64,000 nucleotides of DNA from Pseudomonas batumici (GCF_000820515.1 NZ_JXDG01000042.1:124001-188000), one strand, 5' to 3'; counted from the first letter of the stretch, positions 26,068 to 34,669 are shown. Notes: generated by a model from the letters alone, not told the origin. Program-made: numbers and translations.

Positions 26068-27387
26068 TCAGCTTTCCTTGCCCGCGCGGCACTGGCCCCA
26101 TAAAAGGTTCATGTTGACGCCTGCTGACAGCAGGGGCTCGGGTGGATTTCTATTCGGCCCCGGGGAGGACAACAGAAAGTCGATCAGATGATTGCGTTTG
26201 CCCGCCAGCCAGTCCGCCAGCAGCGTTCCCGTCACCGTGCCCCGCGTGACCCCAAGTCCATTGCAGCACAGCGCGCCGTAGACATTGCTCGTCAACTGTC
26301 CGAAGTGAGCCATATGATTCCTCGACATCGCCAGCGAGCCACCCCAGGTGTACTCGAAGTTGACATCCGGGAGCATGGGGAATCGGAGCGCGAACGAGTT
26401 TTGATGCCGTTGCTTGAACCGCTGCAGATACTTGGGATGGCTGCGCCCATCGGCATTGAAGCTGAAGCTGTTACGCACCAGCAGGCGGTTATCCGGTGTG
26501 CGACGCAACGTGGTGCCAAAAGGATCGGCGGGAATCACCCCCCAATAAGGTCGACCTCCCAGGCGTGCCTGCTCGTCTTCCGTCAACTGCCGGGTCAGGC
26601 TCGCGTAAGTGAAGATCGGCAGCATGCGACCTTTCAAGAAACCGAAACTCATGGCGAATGCGTTATTGGTCAGGATCAGCTTGTCGGCAACGATACGGCC
26701 GAACTGATGGGTGAGGACGGTCTTGTCGCCATACTCCACTTCGGTAATCGGGGTGTTTTCATAAAGCGTTACGTTGGCCGGCAGGCTGTCGGCCAGGCCT
26801 TTTACCAAAGCCGCCGGCTGGACAAGTGCGGTGCCAGGGGTGAACAAGGCCTTGCGATAGAAGTGCGTACCAATATGCGTCGGCAAGTCTTGCTCTTCGA
26901 TCATTTCGTACTCCTGACCGAGCTTGTCCAGGCCACGGCGGTAGGCATCCAGCACCGCAATACCGCGGTCTTCGATGGCCGCCTGGTATTTGCCGCACAG
27001 ACTGAACTGGCACTGGATCTGGTGCTTTTCCACCAGCCCCTTCAAAATCGACTGCCCGGCCAAGTTCAACTCCATGCTGATTTTTGCCGTCCCGATATCA
27101 CCGATATAGTCATCGGCGCCGATATCGTGCGGCAGGTCGATGGCGAATCCGGCATTTCTTCCGGAGGCGCCGTAACCGACCTCCTGAGCTTCGATCAACA
27201 CAATCTCGTCATCAGGAAAGTTCAGCGCCAGTTGCCGTGCGGCAGCCAGCCCGGTAAACCCGGCCCCCACCACGACCCAGCGGGCCGAACGAATCCCTGA
27301 GTGAGACGGACGAGGCACTCGGGGCTGGCTCAGGTGGAACCAGCCACAAGTGGAGTCATCTGCAGGCGTGTATCTTATTCTTGCCAT
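26068..27387 (-). CDS. FAD-dependent amine/amino-acid oxidase (DAO family, PuuB-like)
   Basis: A 439-residue flavoprotein. The dinucleotide motif WVVVGAGFTGLAAARQLA begins near residue 37, followed by the DAO-family GYGASGRNAGFA. The C-terminal half has WGGSLAMSRNHMAHFG and CNGLGVTRGTVTG, typical of gamma-glutamylputrescine-oxidase-like enzymes. It would oxidise a secondary or tertiary amine to an imine. In this island it occupies the slot of D-hydroxyproline dehydrogenase, although it looks closer to PuuB. No signal peptide is seen. Confidence 0.88.
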   Translation of the reverse strand: MARIRYTPADDSTCGWFHLSQPRVPRPSHSGIRSARWVVVGAGFTGLAAARQLALNFPDDEIVLIEAQEVGYGASGRNAGFAIDLPHDIGADDYIGDIGTAKISMELNLAGQSILKGLVEKHQIQCQFSLCGKYQAAIEDRGIAVLDAYRRGLDKLGQEYEMIEEQDLPTHIGTHFYRKALFTPGTALVQPAALVKGLADSLPANVTLYENTPITEVEYGDKTVLTHQFGRIVADKLILTNNAFAMSFGFLKGRMLPIFTYASLTRQLTEDEQARLGGRPYWGVIPADPFGTTLRRTPDNRLLVRNSFSFNADGRSHPKYLQRFKQRHQNSFALRFPMLPDVNFEYTWGGSLAMSRNHMAHFGQLTSNVYGALCCNGLGVTRGTVTGTLLADWLAGKRNHLIDFLLSSPGPNRNPPEPLLSAGVNMNLLWGQCRAGKES

Positions 27388-27477
27388 TTTCGCGACCTGG
27401 GTTCTTTATAGTTGTAAGCGCTAAAAAGCGTCCCGGCTGCACGATCCAATCACATGATGTGTAGTGCTTATGCAAGT

Positions 27478-27489
27478 AGTACCGGTACT
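27478..27489. promoter_or_regulatory. Perfect 12-base palindrome before the FAD oxidase gene
   Basis: AGTACCGGTACT lies between the GntR stop (27495) and the FAD oxidase start (27387). It may be an operator for the oxidase promoter. The extent is short, so the claim is weak. Confidence 0.3.
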
Positions 27490-27494
27490 GCCGA

Positions 27495-28220
27495 TTAGTA
27501 TTTAAGTGCCACTTCCAAACCTTCCGGCGCGGCGTATTCGGACATTCTGCGACGCGACAGTTCAAAGTGCGCGCGCACGATATCTCCCACCAGAGCCGGG
27601 TCATGGTTTTCAATGGCACTGATCATTTCGTCATGCTGCCGAGTCGCCAACTCCAGGTCTTCCTGCATATCGACCGTGGTCGGATGGCGATAAAAGATCT
27701 TCCCTAACCGGGCATGGTCGATCAGCAAGCGCTGCAAGCTCGGCATCAGATAAGCGTTATGCGCCATCCTGCCGATCTGCAAATGGAATTCATCGTTGTA
27801 GAGCACACGCTTCTCCACATCCTTTTCTTCGATCGCCTCACGGAAACATTCCTGTATGCGTTTCAGCTCGGCAATCTCGGAGGGTGTTGCGTGGGTCGCG
27901 GCCAGTTGGGTCGTGGCGATGTAGATCAGCGGCGCAGCGAGGAAAAAGCTGCGCAAGGATTGATAGTTCATCGACGACACGCGGGCAGCCCGATTCGCTT
28001 CGAGGTCGATATAGCCCTCAGCCGCCATCTGCCGCATGAGCTCACGCACAGGTGGGCGAGAAAGCCCGAACTCGTCGCACAAGGCCAGTTCATCCACCAC
28101 GGCGCCAGGTGCCAATTCCATGCTCAGGATCCGGCGGCGCAACGCCTCCCCCAATACCGCTTTACGATCAACAGGCAGCTCGGAGGACGCCTGCGATTCG
28201 AGTTCTTTTGTTGCCATCAT
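27495..28220 (-). CDS. GntR-family regulator, FCD type
   Basis: A 241-residue regulator. The N-terminal winged helix has ALRRRILSMELAPGAVVDEL and FGLSRPPVRELMRQMAAEGYI. The all-helical C-terminal FCD domain carries likely metal-binding residues (DEFHLQIGRMAH and HDEMISAIENHD). Two adjacent ATGs (28220, 28217) follow GAAGG; the first is given. It lies between the oxidase and the second regulator on the same strand. A motif in its promoter is repeated upstream of the ABC importer operon (see 28285 and 34640). Confidence 0.9.
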   Translation of the reverse strand: MMATKELESQASSELPVDRKAVLGEALRRRILSMELAPGAVVDELALCDEFGLSRPPVRELMRQMAAEGYIDLEANRAARVSSMNYQSLRSFFLAAPLIYIATTQLAATHATPSEIAELKRIQECFREAIEEKDVEKRVLYNDEFHLQIGRMAHNAYLMPSLQRLLIDHARLGKIFYRHPTTVDMQEDLELATRQHDEMISAIENHDPALVGDIVRAHFELSRRRMSEYAAPEGLEVALKY

Positions 28221-28284
28221 GGAAACCTTCGTACGGGTAAGTGAGCATGGTCTACTACCTGTATTCGCACTATAAAACAACATT

Positions 28285-28300
28285 ATTCTTTATGTCTACA
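28285..28300. promoter_or_regulatory. Putative GntR half-site upstream of gntR
   Basis: ATTCTTTATGTCTACA differs in one base from 34643-34658, upstream of the ABC importer genes. It lies 65 bases before the GntR start, fitting autoregulation. Confidence 0.4.
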
Positions 28301-28331
28301 ATTAAAATACAAGCTTTGAGCAACCTTCCAT

Positions 28332-28375
28332 GGTGGGGTGACAGACGGCGGCTGAACACGTCCGTCCCACCCCAC
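28332..28375 (-). terminator. Imperfect GC-rich hairpin after the AraC-type gene
   Basis: GTGGGG and GACGG segments (28334-28348) pair with CCGTC and CCCCAC (28362-28375) with a short internal bulge, 35 bases after the stop of the GATase1-AraC gene on the minus strand. The T-run is missing. Confidence 0.3.
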
Positions 28376-28409
28376 TCGGAGCACTGGTTTTGATTTCAAC
28401 TGGCGCGTT

Positions 28410-29339
28410 TTACTTGACCAGCCTGACTTCCTTGGATGGACGATATCCAAAATAAGCGCTGTAACATTTACTGAAATGACTGGGTGAAACAAAGCCACAG
28501 GCCACCAGCACATCGACCTGGGACAGCTCGGTGTGCTGAAGAAGCCGCCGCGCTTCGGTGATGCGTAGTTCCATGTAATAACGCTGTGGCGTGGTGCCCA
28601 ATTGCTCCTTGAACAGCCGCTCGAGCTGTCGACGCGAACGACCCGCGTAAACCGCCAGTTGCTCCATTTCAAGAGGCTCCTCGAGGTTGGCGTCCATCAG
28701 CTTCACCACCTCACGCAATGGCGCACTCACACATCTATTTTCAGCCGGTTTTATGCGCCGGTAGCGAGACGCCTCGAACGCGAGGATGTCCTCGATCCCT
28801 TCAACCAGTGCCTTGCCGTGCAGGCCCCTGATCCAGTCCAGCGCCATGTGGAATGCTCCCGACGGGCTGGACGCCGTGAGCCGGTCTCGATCGATCACAT
28901 AAGGCTCGCTGCTGACCTGGGTCACCTTGCAGAACTCCGCAAGCGCGGGGCGATGTTCCGGGTGAATCGCACAACGGTACCCGTCCAGCAATCCGGCGCG
29001 CCCCAGGAACCAGGCGCCATTCCACAACCCGGCCAGACTGACACCCAGGTCGCCAGCCATTCTCAGCAAGCCGATCAACTCGTCCGGCACTTTCAGCTCG
29101 GTCCGGTAGCCACCGCAGATAACCAACAGATCCAGGTCTTTGATCATTGAATAGTCGATGCGTACATCGGGTCGAATGACCAGGCCCAGATCGCTGACAA
29201 CCTCACCGGTCTTCATACCGTAAGTTCGGGAAGAGAACAGCCTGGGGCGCAGAAGATTCGCCGTGACAATCGTATCCAGAACCTGGGTAAACGCCGGGAG
29301 CGAGAAGTGCTCAAGCAGCAGAAATCCCGCCCTGACCAT
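28410..29339 (-). CDS. GATase1-like AraC-family regulator (GlxA/ArgR/GbdR/CdhR type)
   Basis: A 309-residue regulator. The N-terminal DJ-1/PfpI-like domain begins MVRAGFLLLEHFSLPAF and contains LDLLVICGGYR and LAGLWNGAWFLGRAGLLDG. The C-terminal AraC domain has EQLAVYAGRSRRQLERLF and LVACGFVSPSHFSKCY. The start at 29339 has GGAG eight bases upstream and fits the domain; frames from 29393 or 29675 also exist, the last overlapping the racemase-like gene. Known members (GbdR, CdhR, ArgR) sense betaines, carnitine or arginine, which suits the adjacent ProU-like importer. Confidence 0.88.
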   Translation of the reverse strand: MVRAGFLLLEHFSLPAFTQVLDTIVTANLLRPRLFSSRTYGMKTGEVVSDLGLVIRPDVRIDYSMIKDLDLLVICGGYRTELKVPDELIGLLRMAGDLGVSLAGLWNGAWFLGRAGLLDGYRCAIHPEHRPALAEFCKVTQVSSEPYVIDRDRLTASSPSGAFHMALDWIRGLHGKALVEGIEDILAFEASRYRRIKPAENRCVSAPLREVVKLMDANLEEPLEMEQLAVYAGRSRRQLERLFKEQLGTTPQRYYMELRITEARRLLQHTELSQVDVLVACGFVSPSHFSKCYSAYFGYRPSKEVRLVK

Positions 29340-29529
29340 TTGAGTCGCTCCATTGGGGTTGTCATTCAAATAGCGAAGATTCTTCCCTTTCATGCCTCCG
29401 CTGAATTGGCGTCGTTCGATCACGGGTCGACCCACTCTTTTACGTTCGAGAACACGTCGGTTGGTTCGTAGGTCAATCGCAACGACAGCACCCGAAATTA
29501 TTTTATCCCCGGCGCTGTCTGGCGATCGG

Positions 29530-30528
29530 TCAGGCAAGTTGAAAACCGTGGCGTAGAGGGTCTCTATCGTCCACAAAAATGGTGTTATGCCCCGTAATCT
29601 GGGCCCAACCACCAATACTGGGCCTGATGCCATCGAACGATCCAACGTTGATGGCGAACTCGACTTTGCCTTCAAAGATCGTCCCGATCAGACTTTCATT
29701 GCGGAACGTATCGCCCAGCTTCAACCGCCCTTTGCCATAGAGTTGAGCCATCCGGGCAGAAGTACCGGTTCCACCGGGGGACCTATCAATGGCTTTGTCC
29801 CCGTAAAACACTGCACTGCGGCCATCTGCTGCCGAGCCGTGTTCGTCATCACACCAAATGATGTGGTGAACGCCACTGATTCGGCTGTTCTCAGGGTGCA
29901 CGGGATCACAAATCCCGGCCAAGGCCGAACGAAGCTTCTGACTCAGGCTGACAATGTCTGCAGTCGTCATTCCTTTCAGGCCGGCCCAGCTTTCCTGCGG
30001 CTCAACCACTGCGTAGAAATTGCCGCCATACGCAATGTCGACAATGAACGTACCCATACCAGGCACATCGACTTCCAAATCCGCGCAGTGCAGATAGCTG
30101 GCCACGTTGTACAGGCGAATCGAATCAACATATTCGCCGTTCATGGTGTAGTCGACATCAACTCGCCCGGCAGGCGTCTCGATGGCCAGCTTGCCGGGTT
30201 CCCGGGGGGTGACCAGGCCCTCTTCAATCACGACGGTCGCCAGCCCGAGAGTGCCCGCCCCACACATGGGCAGACAACCGCTGACTTCGATGAACAACGC
30301 CGCAAAGTCACAATCATCACGTGAGGGCGGATAGACAATGACGCCCGACATGATGTCATGCCCCCTGGGTTCGAACATCAACGCCGTTCGAACCCAGTCA
30401 TGCTCGCGAACGAAAATCTCCCGCCGCTCGGCCATCGAAACGGACGGCAACAGCGGCCCACCGCCTGCCACCACCCGAACCGGATTTCCGCAGGCGTGGG
30501 AGTCGATGCAGAAAAAGCTATGCCTCAT
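29530..30528 (-). CDS. Proline-racemase-superfamily enzyme with Cys/Gly active site
   Basis: A 332-residue protein with the full two-domain fold of proline racemases and 4-hydroxyproline epimerases. The first catalytic motif reads MCGAGTLG (Cys89 present, the usual His replaced by Ala). The second reads DRSPGGTGTSARM: Gly252 stands where the second catalytic Cys (or Thr in 3-hydroxyproline dehydratases) should be. Both readings are clear in the DNA. A two-base racemisation is therefore doubtful; a one-base elimination or another reaction is more likely. Its 3' region lies upstream of the regulator, and it follows the ABC permease genes by 12 bases in the same operon. Confidence 0.88.
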   Translation of the reverse strand: MRHSFFCIDSHACGNPVRVVAGGGPLLPSVSMAERREIFVREHDWVRTALMFEPRGHDIMSGVIVYPPSRDDCDFAALFIEVSGCLPMCGAGTLGLATVVIEEGLVTPREPGKLAIETPAGRVDVDYTMNGEYVDSIRLYNVASYLHCADLEVDVPGMGTFIVDIAYGGNFYAVVEPQESWAGLKGMTTADIVSLSQKLRSALAGICDPVHPENSRISGVHHIIWCDDEHGSAADGRSAVFYGDKAIDRSPGGTGTSARMAQLYGKGRLKLGDTFRNESLIGTIFEGKVEFAINVGSFDGIRPSIGGWAQITGHNTIFVDDRDPLRHGFQLA

Positions 30529-30540
30529 GCTCGCCCCCTC

Positions 30541-31392
30541 TCAATTGAGTCTGGCTGGAGAGTGACGCTGCAACGCGCCGCGTGACAGTCGATCCAACAG
30601 CAGTGCCACCGCGACAATCGCCAAGCCGGCACGCAACCCCAAGCCCATCTCCATCCTTGTGAGCCCCCTGGTCACTTCAGCACCAAGACCGCCCGCCCCC
30701 ACCAGACCCGCCAGCACCACCATCGCCAGGGACAGGAGGATGCATTGATTCAGCCCGACCAGCAGTGTCGGTGCGGCAGTCGGCAATTCGATCTTGAACA
30801 GAATCGACCTCGGCGAAGCACCAATCGCCTGCCCCAGTTCCAGGAACTCCTTGGGCAGTTGCTTGAAGGCCAGGGTCGTCAACCGGAGCATCGGTGGAAT
30901 GCCGTAAACGATGGTCGCGATGATTGCCGGTACGCGCCCCAGGCTGAACAGCATGACGGCGGGAATCAGGTAAACCCAAGGCGGCACGGTTTGCATGATG
31001 TTGAGCACAGGTAAAAAAGCCTCATCGACCTTCTTTACCCGCGCGGCCAGCACACCGAGCGGAAAGGCAACGGCCACGGAGATCAATACCGCAACCGAGA
31101 CCAGTGCGATGGTCTGCATGGACGCAACCCAAAGCCCGGAGAACAAGCAGAATGCCAACATCGATACGGCAAACAAGGCCACTCTCTTGTTCGCGAAAAA
31201 GAATGCCAGCCCCCCGACTATGCCGATCATGAGGTACGGATGCGGCGCCAGCAGCGCACTTTCAACACCGCCCAGTACGGTTTCGATCACTTGGCTGATC
31301 GCCTTGAACACCCCATGCAAATTGGCGTTCAGCCAATCGACCGCGGGTGCCAGGAATTCACCTGGAGAAAAATGGATGTCTGCTGAAGTCAT
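30541..31392 (-). CDS. ABC transporter permease, glycine-betaine/proline (ProW) type, 2
   Basis: A 283-residue inner-membrane protein with about six helices. The cytoplasmic loop ELGQAIGASPRSILFKIELPTAAP is the EAA motif that docks to the ATPase. GLNQCILLSLAMVVLAGLVGAGGLG is characteristic of ProW-type permeases. It overlaps the preceding permease gene by four bases. Two different ProW-like permeases in one operon suggest a heterodimeric channel. Confidence 0.9.
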   Translation of the reverse strand: MTSADIHFSPGEFLAPAVDWLNANLHGVFKAISQVIETVLGGVESALLAPHPYLMIGIVGGLAFFFANKRVALFAVSMLAFCLFSGLWVASMQTIALVSVAVLISVAVAFPLGVLAARVKKVDEAFLPVLNIMQTVPPWVYLIPAVMLFSLGRVPAIIATIVYGIPPMLRLTTLAFKQLPKEFLELGQAIGASPRSILFKIELPTAAPTLLVGLNQCILLSLAMVVLAGLVGAGGLGAEVTRGLTRMEMGLGLRAGLAIVAVALLLDRLSRGALQRHSPARLN

Positions 31393-32237
31393 TGGGATTC
31401 TCCCTTCCGGGAACGCACGGCGCTCTGCGCCAATCGATCCAGAATCATGGTCAAGATCACGATGGCAATGGCCGCGTTGATCGACTTGGCAATATCCAGT
31501 GTGCGAACGGCACCATAGATCGATTCACCCAGGCCGCCGGAGCCGACGATGCCGGCGATCACCACCATGCCGAAGGCCATCATCAGGCTTTGATTCACCC
31601 CGGCCATGATGCTGGGCATGGCGAACGGCAAGCGGATCTTGAAGAACATCTGCCATCCGTTGACGCCGCTGGCCTCCCCTAGCTCGATAAACTCTTTTGG
31701 CGTCATGCGGATCCCCAGGGAGGTCAAGCGCATGGCCGGAGGCACCGCAACGATAAAGGTCGCCAACAGCGCCGTGGCCGTGCCATAGCCGAGCAACGCA
31801 ATGGCTGGTAGCAAATAGATGTAAGGCGGCATGGTTTGAACCAGATCCAGGCAGGGATCCACGACCCGATCAAACGAAGGCGCGAGCCCGGCCAGCACGC
31901 CCAGTGGTATGGCCACCAGCAATGCGAGCACCGTAGCGGTCAGCACCAACGCGAGGGTACTGACCGTCTCCGGCCACAGGCCAATGACCTCACAGGACAA
32001 CAATGCCAAACCTGTCAGTATCGCGAAGCGCAGACCCACCGCGCGCCAGCCGATCAGGGCCATGAGCATCGCGATGACGTAATACGGAGGATAGGCAACA
32101 CACCATTGCACGCTTTCGTAAATGCCCTTCAACACCGTATTGGCCGTGTTGAACACAAAGTCGCCGTTGTCCATGAGCCATTCCAGGCTCGAGTCAATGA
32201 CTGAGTCGAATTGGCTGGAAAAGTCAGGAGTGCTCAT
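31389..32237 (-). CDS. ABC transporter permease, glycine-betaine/proline (ProW) type, 1
   Basis: A 282-residue permease with the same layout as its neighbour. The EAA-like loop is ELGEASGVNGWQMFFKIRLPFAMP and the signature GVNQSLMMAFGMVVIAGIVGSGGLG. It overlaps the ATPase gene (32234) and the second permease gene (31392) by four bases each, which indicates tight translational coupling. Confidence 0.9.
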   Translation of the reverse strand: MSTPDFSSQFDSVIDSSLEWLMDNGDFVFNTANTVLKGIYESVQWCVAYPPYYVIAMLMALIGWRAVGLRFAILTGLALLSCEVIGLWPETVSTLALVLTATVLALLVAIPLGVLAGLAPSFDRVVDPCLDLVQTMPPYIYLLPAIALLGYGTATALLATFIVAVPPAMRLTSLGIRMTPKEFIELGEASGVNGWQMFFKIRLPFAMPSIMAGVNQSLMMAFGMVVIAGIVGSGGLGESIYGAVRTLDIAKSINAAIAIVILTMILDRLAQSAVRSRKGESQ

Positions 32238-33352
32238 GTCGACGCCTCCAGAGCGGTGCCGGCGGATGAAGCCGAAAACTCATTCGGAATGCCTTGAACA
32301 CCGCGAAGCAGATCGCGCGGTGTAATGATCCCTACCACCGTACCGTTATCCAATACGGCGAGTGCGTCGCGTTCGGACTTCATCGTCAATCCGATGAGTT
32401 CGTTGATATCGGCATCCAGCGTGGCCTTGGGGAGCCTGGCGATATCACAGCCCGGGTTGGCCACCCTGAAGGGCTCGACAGGGGTCATGACCGAATGAGC
32501 CCTGACCAGATGCAACCTGGAAATGCCTGCCACAAACTCCGCGACATAGTCGTCAGCCGGATTGAGCACGATCTCCTCGGCCGTACCCACCTGAATGATC
32601 ACGCCGTCTTTCATGATCGCGATCCGGTCGCCGATGCGGATGGCCTCGTCCAGGTCGTGGGTGATGAACACAGCGGACTTGCCCAGCTCCTTGGTCAGTT
32701 GACGGAACTCATCCTGCAACTGCCTACGAATCAAGGGGTCAAGCGCACTGAACGGCTCGTCCATCAAGATCACTTCGGGGTCGGCGGTGATTGCCCGCGC
32801 CAGCCCGACCCGTTGTTGCATGCCACCGGAAAGCTCGCTTGGATAGCGAGACATCCAATCGCTCAAGCCAACCTTGGCCAAGGCCTGCTCGGCCACCTTG
32901 TAGCGCTCGGCCTTGCCAATGCCTTGCACTTCCAGACCAAACGCGGTGTTCTCCAGAACCGTACGGTTAGGCAGCAGAGCGACGCTCTGGAAGACCATGC
33001 CGATATGCCGTGCCCTCACCTCCCGCAGCTGTGCGGAGGTCAAGGACGACAGATCCTTGCCTTTGACCAGGACCTTTCCGGAGCTGGGTGTGATGAGTTT
33101 GTTGAGTAACCTGATCAGGGTGGATTTGCCACTGCCGGACAAGCCCATGATGCAAAAGATTTCTCCTCGGCGAACCTGGAGACTGACGTCGGAGACCCCG
33201 ACCACGCAGCCGTAGTTTTGCAGGATCTGGGTCTTGGTCAGCCCTTGCTGAACGACAGCATTCATCGCCGCAGGTGCGCTTTTACCGAAGATTTTCCAGA
33301 CGGACTGGCAATCTACCAGCACTTCGTTAGTGTCTATTTTGGCCGTTGTCAT
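32234..33352 (-). CDS. ABC transporter ATPase with CBS domain, ProV/OpuAA-like
   Basis: A 372-residue ATPase. Walker A is GLSGSGKST, the signature LSGGMQQRVGLARA and Walker B VILMDEPFSALDP, with the switch His in VFITHDLDEA. The region QQGLTKTQILQNYGCVVGV before the core and the C-terminal CBS pair (LAVLDNGTVVGIITPRDLL) are typical of ProV-type osmolyte importers. The start at 33352 is preferred over 33451, which would run into the binding-protein gene. The CBS part is shorter than in the osmotically gated OpuA proteins. Confidence 0.92.
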   Translation of the reverse strand: MTTAKIDTNEVLVDCQSVWKIFGKSAPAAMNAVVQQGLTKTQILQNYGCVVGVSDVSLQVRRGEIFCIMGLSGSGKSTLIRLLNKLITPSSGKVLVKGKDLSSLTSAQLREVRARHIGMVFQSVALLPNRTVLENTAFGLEVQGIGKAERYKVAEQALAKVGLSDWMSRYPSELSGGMQQRVGLARAITADPEVILMDEPFSALDPLIRRQLQDEFRQLTKELGKSAVFITHDLDEAIRIGDRIAIMKDGVIIQVGTAEEIVLNPADDYVAEFVAGISRLHLVRAHSVMTPVEPFRVANPGCDIARLPKATLDADINELIGLTMKSERDALAVLDNGTVVGIITPRDLLRGVQGIPNEFSASSAGTALEAST

Positions 33353-33429
33353 TTTGTAACCCGTCGAACCAGTTTTGCTGGTCTCTCTAATTGAATCAAA
33401 GGGCGGCAGTGGCAAACAAAAGTGCTGGG

Positions 33430-34278
33430 TTATTTCTTTATATTTTCCCAACGCTTCAACAGCTCGGCGTGGCTATCGGTCCAGTTCTTGACCGCCTGAT
33501 CCATGGTCTTGCCATCCTTGACCTCGCCGTTGATCGAGGTGATATCGGCAATCGGCACGTACACGCTGGCCATCACCTCGCGCGCCCGCGGGTAATCCCC
33601 GGTGAAGCCTTTGTGGCCGATCCAGTAATAACCTTGGGGTGGCGGGAAAACGCCTTTTGGATCCTTGAGGAACTTCAGATCAAACTTTTGCGCCATCCAC
33701 GATGGCTCCCAGACCGTCACCGCGACCCACTCTTTACGATCGACGGCCGACTTCAACGCGGCGGTCATGGCGGCGGTACTGCCTTCCAGCAATTTCAGCT
33801 TGATACCGTAGGTGTTGACGGCCGTGTTCGCATCGTTCATCAAACCGGAACCTGGCTCGATGCCAATGATCTTGTCGCCCAGCTTCTGCGCGTTGTCATT
33901 CAACTGATCGATGGAGTCGATACCCACATATTTAGGAACGGCAATGCCCTGGTAAAGACCGAAAGACACCGGGGACAGCTTTTCCAGGCGGTTCTTGTTC
34001 TTGTTCCAATAGTCGTTCGCCGCATAGTCGGTTTGCGAAGCGAGCACCTGGATATCGCCCTTGCTCAAGGCCGCGTAAGCAATGCCCCACTCGGAAAACT
34101 CAACCACTTTTACGCTATAACCGGAATCCTCGAGCACCTTCTTGGTAATACCGGTAATCGGAGTTAAGTCCTCCCACGACAGCGTCCCCATCGTGATGGT
34201 TTTTTCTTCCGCGTGAACGGGTAAACACATCATGCCCGTCACAGCGACAGCGCAGACGGCCTTCCAAATCTTCTTCAT
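33430..34278 (-). CDS. Periplasmic betaine-type binding protein (ProX/OpuAC family)
   Basis: A 282-residue protein with a signal peptide (MKKIWKAVCAVAVTGMMCLPVHA). Aromatic residues in TLSWEDLTPI, VWEPSWMAQKF and YYWIGHKGF probably form the aromatic box that holds a quaternary ammonium group in this family. It is the first gene of the importer operon, followed by the ATPase gene. Ligand candidates are glycine betaine, proline betaine, carnitine or a related compound. Confidence 0.92.
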   Translation of the reverse strand: MKKIWKAVCAVAVTGMMCLPVHAEEKTITMGTLSWEDLTPITGITKKVLEDSGYSVKVVEFSEWGIAYAALSKGDIQVLASQTDYAANDYWNKNKNRLEKLSPVSFGLYQGIAVPKYVGIDSIDQLNDNAQKLGDKIIGIEPGSGLMNDANTAVNTYGIKLKLLEGSTAAMTAALKSAVDRKEWVAVTVWEPSWMAQKFDLKFLKDPKGVFPPPQGYYWIGHKGFTGDYPRAREVMASVYVPIADITSINGEVKDGKTMDQAVKNWTDSHAELLKRWENIKK

Positions 34279-34471
34279 GGCGTTCCTCGATCTACGTTTG
34301 AATTTATTATGTTAGCTTCTGAAAAACCGAAGCCCGTGCGGTGTAACAGCAAGCCACCTCTATTTCAGGTAAACCTCTGTCATTCCATGACTGATTGACA
34401 CTCATTGCGCTTTGCCTTTTCGGCAAACTTCTTATTGAACTTCAGCGTGAGTTGGCCAAGATCAATAGGAT

Positions 34472-34615
34472 TCAAGACTCCATCGGCACAAGCGCCTTCA
34501 TCGCCGGCGGAGCAAAGGTTTCCAGGTTGCCGAAGCGCTCTTGCCCTTCTTCACTACGTTCTTCCAAGGCTGCCTGTACGGCGTTTCCGGCTGGGTGTGG
34601 AGCCCAGACTCGCAT
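34472..34615 (-). pseudogene. Possible gene fragment, 47 codons
   Basis: A minus-strand frame MRVWAPHPAG ... EERSEEGQERFGNLETFAPP that looks protein-like in composition, with acidic residues and a tail ending in MES. It has no ribosome site and is preceded in frame by a stop. I do not recognise the family. It may be the remnant of a lost gene. Confidence 0.3.
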
Positions 34616-34639
34616 GCGATGGTGGCATCGTCAACGCTT

Positions 34640-34669
34640 AGTATTCTTTATGTATACACATAGAATACT
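34640..34669. promoter_or_regulatory. Imperfect palindrome upstream of ABC importer operon, putative GntR operator
   Basis: AGTATTC (34640-34646) pairs with GAATACT (34663-34669), and the inner TATGT pairs with ACATA, so the site is nearly symmetrical. The left half (34643-34658) differs in one base from 28285-28300 in the gntR promoter. It lies about 360 bases upstream of the binding-protein start, which is far for a simple operator. Confidence 0.4.

Noticed and set aside
26188..27300. 370-codon frame opposite the FAD oxidase gene
   Set aside because: Shadow frame; the FAD motifs are on the minus strand.
29340..29675. Longer start of the GATase1-AraC regulator
   Set aside because: It would overlap the racemase-like gene by over 140 bases; the domain begins at MVRAGF with a good ribosome site.
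29530..30528. Plain 4-hydroxyproline 2-epimerase
   Set aside because: The second catalytic residue is Gly, so the standard two-base mechanism is not supported.
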